NCBI GenBank assembly: GCA_012512665.1
Contig: JAAZDU010000136.1
Coordinates: forward strand, 1 to 7,322
DNA from: Bacillota bacterium
GTDB lineage: Bacteria; Bacillota; Dethiobacteria; DTU022; JAAZDU01
Direction: 5' to 3'
Length of the DNA: 7,322 bases
Of the stretch, positions 1-6,284 are shown piece after piece; position 1 is the first letter of the stretch; each line of letters opens with the position of its first letter. The position numbers and the translations under genes are program-made. Under the pieces are notes generated by a model. It was not told the origin of the DNA and did not search any database. It was given only the letters and a program-made list of their open reading frames with translations.

Positions 1-93
1 ATTCCTGCCGGCACATCTTTTGAAGATCTGCCTGACGACTGGATGTATCCCATATGTGGCGTCGGAAAAGACGAGTTTGAGAAAGAGGATTAA
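1..93 (+). CDS. Rubredoxin, C-terminal part (5' end outside window); one metal-ligand Cys replaced
   Basis: Frame 1 is open from the first base to TAA at 91-93 and gives 30 residues, starting [14 protein letters not shown] and ending with [12 protein letters not shown]. This matches the second half of rubredoxin (usual form [25 protein letters not shown]). Rubredoxins are small cytoplasmic one-iron electron carriers of about 52 residues in which two CxxC knuckles hold Fe with four cysteines. Here the second knuckle reads Y-P-I-C-G instead of C-P-x-C-G: codon 46-48 is TAT where TGT or TGC is expected, one G-to-A change from TGT. The surviving ligand is Cys19 of the visible part. The protein would lack a normal Fe(Cys)4 site unless this is a sequencing error, so it may be a decaying copy. 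The first knuckle lies outside the window. It could also be the rubredoxin domain of a larger fusion protein, since the start is not visible. Confidence 0.85.
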   Translation: MPAGTSFEDLPDDWMYPICGVGKDEFEKED

Positions 94-103
94 TACACTG
101 GAC

Positions 104-139
104 GGTGACAGCGGTGACAGGGGACGGTTTTCTGTCACC
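104..139. repeat. GGTGACAG direct and inverted repeat (hairpin unit)
   Basis: GGTGACAG occurs at 104-111 and again at 113-120. Its perfect inverse CTGTCACC is at 132-139, so 113-139 can form an 8-bp stem with an 11-base loop (GGGACGGTTTT). The hairpin lies 20 bases after the rubredoxin stop codon and could weakly end that transcript, but no T-run follows it. The GGTGACAGGGGACGG core reappears in reverse orientation in the split unit at 207-390, so this looks like a dispersed intergenic repeat family rather than a dedicated terminator. Confidence 0.6.
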
Positions 140-206
140 CGCATTATCTCAATATGCTTTTGCTTACCCTTATCATCTTCGAAATTATATCACTTCGAAA
201 AAAAGA

Positions 207-390
207 GGTGTCAATAGAACCGTCGAAACCACTGAAAAAGCCGGTTTATAAAAAACTTCCGCTATTGTCATCCTGAGCGATAGCGAAGGATCTTGGTTTT
301 TAGCTGCTTAATAGATTCTTCATTCAGTTCGTTCATTCAGAATGACTCAATTTGGGGCTTTTTCAGTGGTTTCGAACCATCCCCTGTCCT
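207..390. repeat. Second GGTGACAGGGGACGG-family unit, inverted and interrupted by an insertion
   Basis: The left half (207-224) reads GGTGTCAATAGAACCGTC and the right half (382-390) reads CCCTGTCCT. Removing 225-381 joins them into a continuous unit whose reverse complement closely matches the hairpin unit at 113-139: a CAGGGG-ACGGTT core ending in a GACACC-like tail. The unit therefore existed before the element at 225-373 entered it. The split halves and their inverse match to the neighbouring unit are visible directly; the order of events is inferred. Confidence 0.6.
225..373. mobile_element. MITE-like non-coding element, 149 bp, with 18-bp perfect terminal inverted repeats
   Basis: The ends are GAAACCACTGAAAAAGCC (225-242) and its exact reverse complement (356-373). 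The flanks are GAACCGTC (217-224) and GAACCATC (374-381), an 8-bp direct repeat with 7 of 8 identical, consistent with a target-site duplication. An inner palindrome runs from GTCATCCTGA (267-276) to TCAGAATGAC (337-346), with AAGGATCT (286-293) facing AGATTCTT (313-320), so the whole element can fold into one long imperfect hairpin. No transposase or other gene fits inside, so any movement would need a transposase from elsewhere. The inner GTCATCCTGAGCGATAGCGAAGGATCT motif resembles a palindromic repeat found in many bacterial genomes; that is from memory. The parent insertion sequence family cannot be assigned here. Confidence 0.65.
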
Positions 391-1003
391 AGTTTGACTT
401 TGGACCATTATTACCATCTATTCGATCCGGCGCTACTACACCGGCACTGATGATTAGTTTCAAGCCTTCTTCTACGGTCATATCCAGGTAGGTAATTTCC
501 TCATCCGGCACCAGGATGAGCATTCCAGAAGTAGGGTTGGGGGTAGTAGGGATAAAAACGTTGATAAGTCGAGCTTCAGTCTTACCCTGCACCTCCCCCT
601 TGCATTCGCCGGTGACAAACCCCATAGCATAGGATCCTTTCCTGGGGTATTCTACCAAAACAACTTTGTTAAAAAGCTGCTTTCCCTGCAGGGAAAAAGC
701 ATCGACAATCTGCTTTATGCCAAAATATATCCTTGGTATAAGGGGTATTTTTTGCAGTAAGTTCTCCCCCCAATTGAACAGCTTTTCACCAATTACGTTG
801 GAAACCAAAAAACCGGTAATAAAAATCAAAATTAGGCTGACAACCAACCCGGCACCCGGCAGTGGCCGCCCTAAAAACAGGGTAATATAGGTGCCTAGAA
901 AGTTATCCAGCAACCTAAAAAGATAATAAGCCAGGTATATTGTTGCTACAGCGGGTAAAAGAGAAAACAATCCTCTTAGAAACAACTGCCTTATTTTTTT
1001 CAC
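389..1003 (-). CDS. DUF502 family membrane protein
   Basis: A 204-residue protein of the DUF502 family, whose biochemical role is not established. Two hydrophobic membrane segments are visible at about residues 11-31 and 50-70, followed by a soluble domain of about 130 residues. Family landmarks are the PLIPRIYFGIKQ stretch (87-98), FIPTTPNPTSG (150-160) followed by a hydrophobic strand and VPDEE, and the MTVEEGLKLIISAG segment (175-188). Length is normal for the family. The start is GTG at 1003-1001, chosen because AAGGA lies 8 bases upstream; the ATG nearby is followed at once by a stop. It lies 98 bases downstream of the broken MATE gene on the same strand, so co-transcription is possible, but no strong promoter or terminator is visible between them. 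The stop codon (391-389) touches repeat-derived DNA, so the last few residues (GPKSN) may not be ancestral. Confidence 0.88.
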   Translation of the reverse strand: MKKIRQLFLRGLFSLLPAVATIYLAYYLFRLLDNFLGTYITLFLGRPLPGAGLVVSLILIFITGFLVSNVIGEKLFNWGENLLQKIPLIPRIYFGIKQIVDAFSLQGKQLFNKVVLVEYPRKGSYAMGFVTGECKGEVQGKTEARLINVFIPTTPNPTSGMLILVPDEEITYLDMTVEEGLKLIISAGVVAPDRIDGNNGPKSN

Positions 1004-1101
1004 TTATTTCATCCTTTCCTGTTCCCCTTGCAAAAGCGGTGCAACGTGTGGAAAACACCCCTGGAATAATAATAGTGTTTCAACTGGAGATCCATTGGGG
1101 G

Positions 1102-2531
1102 TCAAAGGGTATCAGGAGAACTTTCCCCTGTCACATTGGCAGCCTGTTGTATTTCCATTATACGAAATTCAGCAATAACCATTGCAACAGATACAGCTGC
1201 AGCGATAAAGTCGGCAATCGGACCAGCATAAATAATGCCCTTAATTCCGAGAAAAAGTGGAAGGATTAAGATTAAAGGCAACAGAAATAAAATTTGCCTT
1301 GTCAAAGCTAAAAACATACCTTTCTTTGGTTTACCGATAGATGTAAAAAAATTAGCTGATATGGGCTGAACACAATTTAAAAAGGTAAAAAACATATAAA
1401 TTCTGAAATATGATGTCGCAAAGTTAAAATACTCCGTTGAGCCTGAACCAAAAAGGGAAATTATTTGTCTTGGTATGAGTTGAAACATTAAAAAGGCAAT
1501 AGAAGAAATTAAAAAGCCGGCACGCATAGCAAGTAGATATACATCCTTTACACGGCTGAATTGCCTTGCTCCATAGTTAAAGCTGGCAATCGGTTGCATC
1601 CCTTGAGAAATGCCAATAACAACAGAAAAGAAACCATGGCAACTTTATTAATAATACCGGAACTCGCCAGGGGGATAGATTCACCATAAATGGATAACGC
1701 ACCATAAAACACAAGGGATTTATTCATAATAATCTGAACGATCATCATGGCAACCTGGTTGGACGCCGGCCCAGCACCAAGAGAAACTATCCGGCCGGTA
1801 TATTGAAACTTTGGGAAAAGGTGTTGTTTTATGATTTGTACGGTTTTAAAATTATATAGGTAACGCATTACTAACAAAGATGAAAATATTTGACCAATCA
1901 CAGTAGCTAAGGCCGCCCCGGCCATATCCATATTCAATCCAAATATAAGGATAGGATCAAGAATTATATTAATAATTGCCCCGGAAAGATTACAAATCAT
2001 AGCGTATTTCGGACTTCCATCCGCCCTGATCAGATGCCCACCACTGATGGTAAAAATGAGGAAAGGAAATCCGAATAAAGTTATTTTGGTGTACGTAATA
2101 GCATGACTAAGCACATCATCAGGTGACCCAAAAAACTTTAGCATAGGTGTTAATAAAAGCAGGGTAGTAATGCTAAGTATGGATCCAAAGATAAGCGACA
2201 TTGTTGTTGCGTTGCCTACATAATATGCGGCCCTTTCATTGTCACCCTCGCCTGTTGCTAAATTAAAGGCAGCTGCACCGCCAATACCAAATAATAAAGC
2301 TATGGCAACACAAGCAGTACTTAGGGGAAAAGTAATATTTGTAGCCGCATTCCCAAGTTCACCTATTTTTTGCCCAATAAAAAATTGGTCCACAATATTG
2401 TATAATGCGCCAACCAACATGGAAACAATGCTTGGTATTGCAAACTTTTGAAGCAGTTTACCAACCGCCTCAAAGCCAAGAGGGTTTAAAGCTAAAGATT
2501 CTGTTTTATCCATTACATTCTTTTCTCCCAT
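1102..2531 (-). pseudogene. MATE-family multidrug/cation antiporter, broken by a one-base frameshift
   Basis: Two overlapping reading frames together make one MATE transporter of about 476 residues. Such inner-membrane proteins of 12 helices export drugs or metabolites in exchange for Na+ or H+. The N-terminal part (2531 to the frameshift, about 303 residues) carries the family motifs NIVDQFFIGQ (45-54), RADGSPKYAM (169-178) and NIILDPILIFG (188-198). It resembles the MepA-like branch. The C-terminal part resumes as VIGISQGMQPIASFNYGA and runs to TGA/TAG-type closure at 1102. The frames join at 1620-1621, where CTG-TT is followed by GTT-ATT-GGC: one base appears to be missing, and the first frame then runs into a stop at 1548. 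No slippery heptamer is visible, so programmed frameshifting is unlikely. The C-terminal fragment has an internal ATG at 1599 without a spaced ribosome site. Translation probably starts at ATG 2513 (MDKTES), preceded by GGGAG 11 bases upstream, rather than at ATG 2531, which has no clear site. A sequencing error would restore an intact gene. Confidence 0.85.
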
Positions 2532-2649
2532 TTATCTTTAATTTTAAAAACCTACTGCTATTTACTATTTTATAATAAAAGCCGTCTAATTTCTTTAGAT
2601 ATTGGGGCTTGTCCTCTATACTATTATGAGCATACTACACAGAATAATA

Positions 2650-2718
2650 TGTCAAGAGAACCGCGAGACCACTGAAAAAGCCGGTTTTATAATAAACTGC
2701 CGCTATTGTCATCCTGAG
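2650..2718 (+). repeat. Truncated second copy of the MITE-like element plus its left flank
   Basis: Positions 2650-2718 align with 209-276 of the first copy, in the same orientation and with few differences. Both share TGTCAA-AGAACCG, then GA(A/G)ACCACTGAAAAAGCCGG, then CGCTATTGTCATCCTGAG. After 2718 the similarity stops, and no right-hand terminal repeat (GGCTTTTTCAGTGG) occurs before the mnmG gene, so this copy has lost its right half. Because the flanking TGTCAA-AGAACCG is also shared, either this copy entered another member of the same host repeat or the flank travels with the element. Confidence 0.7.
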
Positions 2719-2995
2719 AAAAGCACCTCGATCAAGAAAGGCCGGGACGACGAATCCATGCCACATAAATTCCTCCCAAAAGTTTCCGGGGGCGGCAATC
2801 CAATAATAGAAACCAGTACGTTTCCTCCCTCAGGAGTAATAAAGCAATGGGAATAAAAACCGGAAAGTCCCGGATTTGTTCAATTAACTGGCAGCGGAAG
2901 GGGAAACCCACTAGAGTTTTACATTATTATATGTAGTTACGGTGTAAAGATCCATAAAAAAATACGCTGAATAATGATATTCTTTTATAATCTTG

Positions 2996-3026
2996 AAAAA
3001 ATTGGCTTAATCTATAAAACCAGCCA
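2996..3026 (-). terminator. Possible weak rho-independent terminator of mnmG
   Basis: On the minus strand, about 20 bases after the mnmG stop codon, TGGCT (3026-3022) can pair with AGCCA (3007-3003), and the stem is followed by ATTTTTT (3002-2996). The stem is only 5 bp and the loop is 14 bases, so it would be weak. Position and T-run fit a terminator for mnmG; no better candidate is visible before 2860. Confidence 0.35.
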
Positions 3027-3045
3027 GGCTTAAGATCTTTTCTTT

Positions 3046-4950
3046 TCATCTTTTTTTCTCCATAGATTTTTTGCGTTCATCATCCTCCAGGTAAAACAAA
3101 AGAAGAGAAAGGTCTGCCGCAGTAACACCATCTATCCTGGATGCCTGTGCAAGATTATAAGGCCTTATTTTCTCTAGTTTCTGCCTGGCCTCTGTAGAAA
3201 GGTTTGTACATTTGCTATAATCAAAGTTTTTTGGTATTCTCCTCTTCTCCATCCTGGCAATTTTTTGTATGGATGTTTTTTGCTTTTCAATATAACCGGC
3301 GTACTTTATCTGGTTTTCTACCTCTGCGGCAGCATGACGAGGGAGAACGGGTTGTTCCTGCGGAAGAAAAGCCCTAACGTCGTAGTAACTCAGTTCAGGG
3401 CGTTTTAATAACTCTGCTGCAGTCAAGGGCTGTTTAATAGGAGCAGTGTTTAATGCTGCCAATTTTTTTTGGTTTTCTTCACCGGGAGTTATCCTAATAC
3501 TCTCCAGTTTTGCTATTTCTGCTGCAATCATTTTTTTTCTTTTTTCCATCATAGCAAGCCTTTCTTCGTTAGCTAAACCTAACTGATAAGCTTTTTCTGT
3601 AAGGCGCAGATCTGCATTATCATGGCGCAAAAGAAGTCTGTTCTCACTGCGAGACGTAAACATCCTATAAGGCTCTTTAATATCTTTTGTAATAAGATCA
3701 TCGATGAGAACACCAATATAGGCTTCTGAGCGGGATAAAATAAAGGGTTCTTTCCCCATAGAGCTGTGTGCTGCATTAACACCAGCTATCAAACCCTGGG
3801 CCGCTGCTTCTTCATAGCCAGTAGTACCATTTATCTGCCCGGCAAAAAAAAGTCCCTTTATATTTTTTGTTTCCAGGTTATAGTTTAGTTGGGAGGGGGG
3901 AGCAAAATCATATTCAATAGCGTAGGCTGGTCGTAAAATCCTCACTTTTTCCAGGCCGGGTATACTTCTCAAAACTTTGTACTGGATATCTTCAGGTAGG
4001 CTGGTTGAAACACCCTGAACATACATTTCCCTGGTCGTGGCTCCTTCCGGCTCAATAAAAACAGGGTGACTATCACGGCCTGCAAATTTTACTATCTTGT
4101 CTTCGATAGACGGGCAATAACGTGGTCCGGCCCCTTTTATCAGCCCTGCATAGAGGGCTGCTTTATGCAAGTTATCCCGTATGATCTGATGGGTCTCAGG
4201 TACTGTCCGAGTAAGCCAGCAGCACACCTGATCCTCAAAAGAGCGGTCGCTGTTAAGAAATGAAAAACCCCCTGTATGCTCATCTCCAGTTACAGGGCCC
4301 ATTACAGAAAAGTCAATGCTATCTCTGTGGACGCGAGGGGGGGTTCCAGTTTTCAGCCTTTTTAAACAAAAACCCAAACTAGCTAAATTATCTCCCAACG
4401 CCTCGGAAGGTCTCTGCCCTGCAGGAGCCCCAGGGTAAGCAGTTTGGCCAACAAAAATCATTGATCTTAAAAAAACCCCGGTAGCTAACACTACTGCCCT
4501 GGAACTGTAAACTGTCCCTGTTATAGACTTAACTCCGGTTACTCGATCATTTTTTACAAGAATTTCTACGATTGTAGATTCTTTTAGGTCAATATTTTCT
4601 TCCTTTTCCAGGATTTGTTTCATTTGCCTTTGGTAGAGGGCTTTATCAATTTGAGCCCTGAGAGCCCTTACTGCTGGTCCCTTACTTGTATTAAGCAACC
4701 TCATTTGAAGTATACTTTCATCAGCCACCCTGGCCATAATTCCCCCCAGGGCATCAATTTCTCTTATCAAGTGTCCCTTCCCAGGCCCACCTAGAGAAGG
4801 GTTGCAAGCCATAAAGGCCAGTTGATCCAGGTTGATGGCAAATAAGGCTACCCGGCAACCTGCCCTCGAAGCAGCCCAGGCAGCTTCACAGCCTGCATGC
4901 CCGCCACCCACCACGATAACATCATAATCAAAAAATCCATTAGGCTTCAT
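3046..4950 (-). CDS. mnmG: tRNA uridine-5-carboxymethylaminomethyl modification enzyme MnmG (GidA)
   Basis: A full-length MnmG of 634 residues (E. coli 629). With MnmE, this FAD- and NADH-dependent cytoplasmic enzyme adds the carboxymethylaminomethyl group (or aminomethyl with other donors) to U34 of tRNAs reading two-codon boxes. The N-terminal FAD-binding motif is [10 protein letters not shown] (15-24). Other family signatures are [12 protein letters not shown] (49-60), RLKTGTPPR (198-206), [11 protein letters not shown] (275-285) with the conserved Cys279, and [18 protein letters not shown] (369-386). The helical C-terminal domain for MnmE and tRNA contact ends with [16 protein letters not shown]. 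Residue 437 is Asn in [10 protein letters not shown], where Tyr is usual in the relatives I recall. ATG 4950 is the only usable start before an in-frame upstream stop, yet it lacks a well-spaced ribosome site: GAAGGGAAG lies about 18 bases upstream. The gene stands alone, divergent from serC, instead of sitting in the common mnmE-mnmG-rsmG cluster. It has its own promoter at 4991-5020. Confidence 0.97.
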   Translation of the reverse strand: MKPNGFFDYDVIVVGGGHAGCEAAWAASRAGCRVALFAINLDQLAFMACNPSLGGPGKGHLIREIDALGGIMARVADESILQMRLLNTSKGPAVRALRAQIDKALYQRQMKQILEKEENIDLKESTIVEILVKNDRVTGVKSITGTVYSSRAVVLATGVFLRSMIFVGQTAYPGAPAGQRPSEALGDNLASLGFCLKRLKTGTPPRVHRDSIDFSVMGPVTGDEHTGGFSFLNSDRSFEDQVCCWLTRTVPETHQIIRDNLHKAALYAGLIKGAGPRYCPSIEDKIVKFAGRDSHPVFIEPEGATTREMYVQGVSTSLPEDIQYKVLRSIPGLEKVRILRPAYAIEYDFAPPSQLNYNLETKNIKGLFFAGQINGTTGYEEAAAQGLIAGVNAAHSSMGKEPFILSRSEAYIGVLIDDLITKDIKEPYRMFTSRSENRLLLRHDNADLRLTEKAYQLGLANEERLAMMEKRKKMIAAEIAKLESIRITPGEENQKKLAALNTAPIKQPLTAAELLKRPELSYYDVRAFLPQEQPVLPRHAAAEVENQIKYAGYIEKQKTSIQKIARMEKRRIPKNFDYSKCTNLSTEARQKLEKIRPYNLAQASRIDGVTAADLSLLLFYLEDDERKKSMEKKR

Positions 4951-4973
4951 TTTTTTGGCGTAAAACTTCCCTT

Positions 4974-4987
4974 CTAAACTTGTTTAG
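4974..4987. promoter_or_regulatory. Small inverted repeat at the expected mnmG transcription start
   Basis: CTAAAC (4974-4979) and GTTTAG (4982-4987) form a perfect inverted repeat with a two-base centre. It sits just downstream of the mnmG -10 box, covering the expected start of transcription. It could be an operator or a small 5' hairpin, but a 6-bp arm in AT-rich DNA can arise by chance. Confidence 0.25.
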
Positions 4988-4990
4988 TTT

Positions 4991-5020
4991 ATCATACACC
5001 TTTCCCCCGCTACTTTTCAA
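4991..5020 (-). promoter_or_regulatory. Sigma-A-type promoter for mnmG
   Basis: Read on the minus strand, TTGAAA (5020-5015) is followed after 18 bases by TATGAT (4996-4991). These match the TTGACA and TATAAT consensus at 4 of 6 and 5 of 6 positions. The predicted start of transcription is near 4984, giving a leader of about 34 bases before the mnmG ATG. This supports mnmG being transcribed as a unit of its own. Confidence 0.6.
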
Positions 5021-5070
5021 GAATTATTGCTTAACCAAGATAAGTACTGTTTACCTATTAAATTAAATAG

Positions 5071-5099
5071 TTAACAAATTTGTCTTTTTAAGTTATAAT
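5071..5099 (+). promoter_or_regulatory. Sigma-A-type promoter for serC
   Basis: TTAACA (5071-5076; 5 of 6 to consensus) is separated by exactly 17 bases from a perfect TATAAT (5094-5099). Transcription would begin around 5106, leaving a leader of about 27 bases. The ribosome site AGGGGGA (5117-5123) sits 9 bases before the serC ATG. No operator or riboswitch-sized leader fits in this space. Confidence 0.8.
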
Positions 5100-5132
5100 A
5101 GAACAAATTGTTTTATAGGGGGATATACATTA

Positions 5133-6224
5133 ATGACACACAGGGTCTATAATTTTAATCCTGGTCCTGCTACCTTACCACAAACAGTACTAGAAGAAGC
5201 TCAAGATACATTAATTAATTATCAAAAGACCGGTATGTCGGTGATGGAATTAAGTCACCGTGCAAAAGAAATTTCCTTCATGATGGAAGAAACAGAATCT
5301 CTTTGTGCCGAACTTTTAAATATACCTGAAGATTACAGTATTCTGTTTCTGCAGGGAGGGGCTAGTCTACAATTTGCTATGGTCGCCCTTAATTTCCTAT
5401 TGGAAGGTTACAACGCTGGGTATATTTTAACCGGCAGTTTTGCCGAAAAATCATATCAAGAAGCACAAAAAGTGGGTAGCGCTTACATCGCTGCCTCCAC
5501 CAAAAAAGGTGGTTACAAGACAATACCCCAAGATAAAGATATTGTAATAAAAGACAAAACAATCTATTTACATCTAACTTCTAACAATACTATCTTTGGT
5601 AGTCAGTGGCAGTCGTTCCCTGAGCTAAAGAACGTTCATCTGGTAGCCGATATGTCCAGTGATATAATGTCACGTCCTCTAAACATTTCTCAGTTCGGAC
5701 TTATTTATGCAGGGGCACAGAAAAACCTGGGGCCTGCAGGGGTAACACTTATTATAGTTAGTCCTGCCATGCTATCTTATTGCCGGCAGGATTTGCCTGT
5801 TATCTTACAATACACAACTCACGCTAAAAATAAATCGCTTTATAATACCCCACCCACCTTCAACATTTATATAATGAACTTGGTTCTAAAGTGGCTAAAA
5901 CAGCAAGGTGGATTAAAAACAATTGACAAGATCAACCGTACTAAAGCAAACTTAATTTACCAGGTTATAGACAAATACTCCTCGTTTTACATTGGGCATG
6001 CAAACAAGGAGTATAGGTCCTTAATGAACATTACTTTTAGGCTGCCGTCGGCAGAGCTGGAAAAAAAGTTTTTACAGCAAGCATCATCAGAGGGTCTGGT
6101 TGGCTTAAAAGGGCATCGCTCCGTAGGCGGTATAAGGGCTTCAATTTACAACGCCATGCCTGTGGATGGGTGCAAAGCCCTGGCAGATTTCATGGAGTCT
6201 TTTTACGCCGCAAATACAAGCTAA
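5133..6224 (+). CDS. serC: Phosphoserine aminotransferase SerC
   Basis: A 363-residue SerC (E. coli 362), a cytoplasmic PLP enzyme of aminotransferase class V. It converts 3-phosphohydroxypyruvate and glutamate to O-phosphoserine and 2-oxoglutarate, the second step of serine synthesis; related forms also act in vitamin B6 synthesis. Signatures in order are YNFNPGPATLP (6-16), GMSVMELSHR (34-43), FLQGGASLQF (72-81), the DMSSDIMSRP segment (173-182), and AGAQKNLGPAG (193-203), whose Lys197 is the expected Schiff-base lysine. NTPPTFNIY follows, and the C-terminal domain has GLKGHRSVGGIRASIYNAMP. All key residues appear present and there is no frameshift. The ATG start is supported by AGGGGGA 9 bases upstream and by its own strong promoter. 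It is not joined to serA, which often neighbours it. The next gene is convergent, so serC is a single-gene transcript. Confidence 0.97.
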   Translation: MTHRVYNFNPGPATLPQTVLEEAQDTLINYQKTGMSVMELSHRAKEISFMMEETESLCAELLNIPEDYSILFLQGGASLQFAMVALNFLLEGYNAGYILTGSFAEKSYQEAQKVGSAYIAASTKKGGYKTIPQDKDIVIKDKTIYLHLTSNNTIFGSQWQSFPELKNVHLVADMSSDIMSRPLNISQFGLIYAGAQKNLGPAGVTLIIVSPAMLSYCRQDLPVILQYTTHAKNKSLYNTPPTFNIYIMNLVLKWLKQQGGLKTIDKINRTKANLIYQVIDKYSSFYIGHANKEYRSLMNITFRLPSAELEKKFLQQASSEGLVGLKGHRSVGGIRASIYNAMPVDGCKALADFMESFYAANTS

Positions 6225-6251
6225 AAACTCCCTTAAAATTTACGGCAATTC

Positions 6252-6278
6252 CCTTCTTATTCCGAACAGAGGCTTTTT
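6252..6278 (+). terminator. Possible weak terminator after serC
   Basis: In the 60-base gap between the convergent serC and chemoreceptor genes, CCTTCT (6252-6257) can pair with AGAGG (6268-6272) if one T bulges. A run of five T follows after one C (6274-6278). The stem is short and imperfect. The position fits the end of the serC transcript, but the sequence alone does not prove it. Confidence 0.35.
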
Positions 6279-6284
6279 ATTATC

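Larger units (their letters stand above)
2532..3045. other. Gene-free intergenic region with repeat remnants
   Basis: This 514-base stretch lies between the MATE remnant and the mnmG end. It contains the truncated MITE-like copy at 2650-2718 and a weak terminator near the mnmG stop. Positions 2719-2860 are richer in G and C than the surroundings. An open frame of 84 codons covers 2602-2856, but its first half is the repeat, the rest matches nothing I recognise, and no ribosome site precedes it. 2860-2995 is AT-rich with no gene, RNA or strong structure that I can support. The region may be the scar of a larger repeat or a lost gene. Confidence 0.6.

Noticed and set aside
20..217. Open frame of 65 codons on the plus strand
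   Set aside because: It overlaps the real rubredoxin end in another frame and then runs through the repeat hairpin.
104..375. CRISPR array or origin-type iterons from the clustered repeats
   Set aside because: The repeats are inverted, unequal and unevenly spaced with no regular spacers; there are no cas or replication genes nearby.
1053..1080. AAACAC/GTGTTT inverted repeat as a terminator between the MATE and DUF502 genes
   Set aside because: The stem is only 6 bp with a 16-base loop and no proper T-run after it on the minus strand.
1548..1625. Programmed ribosomal frameshift in the MATE gene
   Set aside because: No slippery heptamer or downstream structure is visible, and MATE transporters are not known to need one; mutation or sequencing error is simpler.
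2602..2856. Open frame of 84 codons on the plus strand as a small gene
   Set aside because: It has no ribosome binding site, its first half is the truncated repeat element, and its product resembles no protein I recognise.
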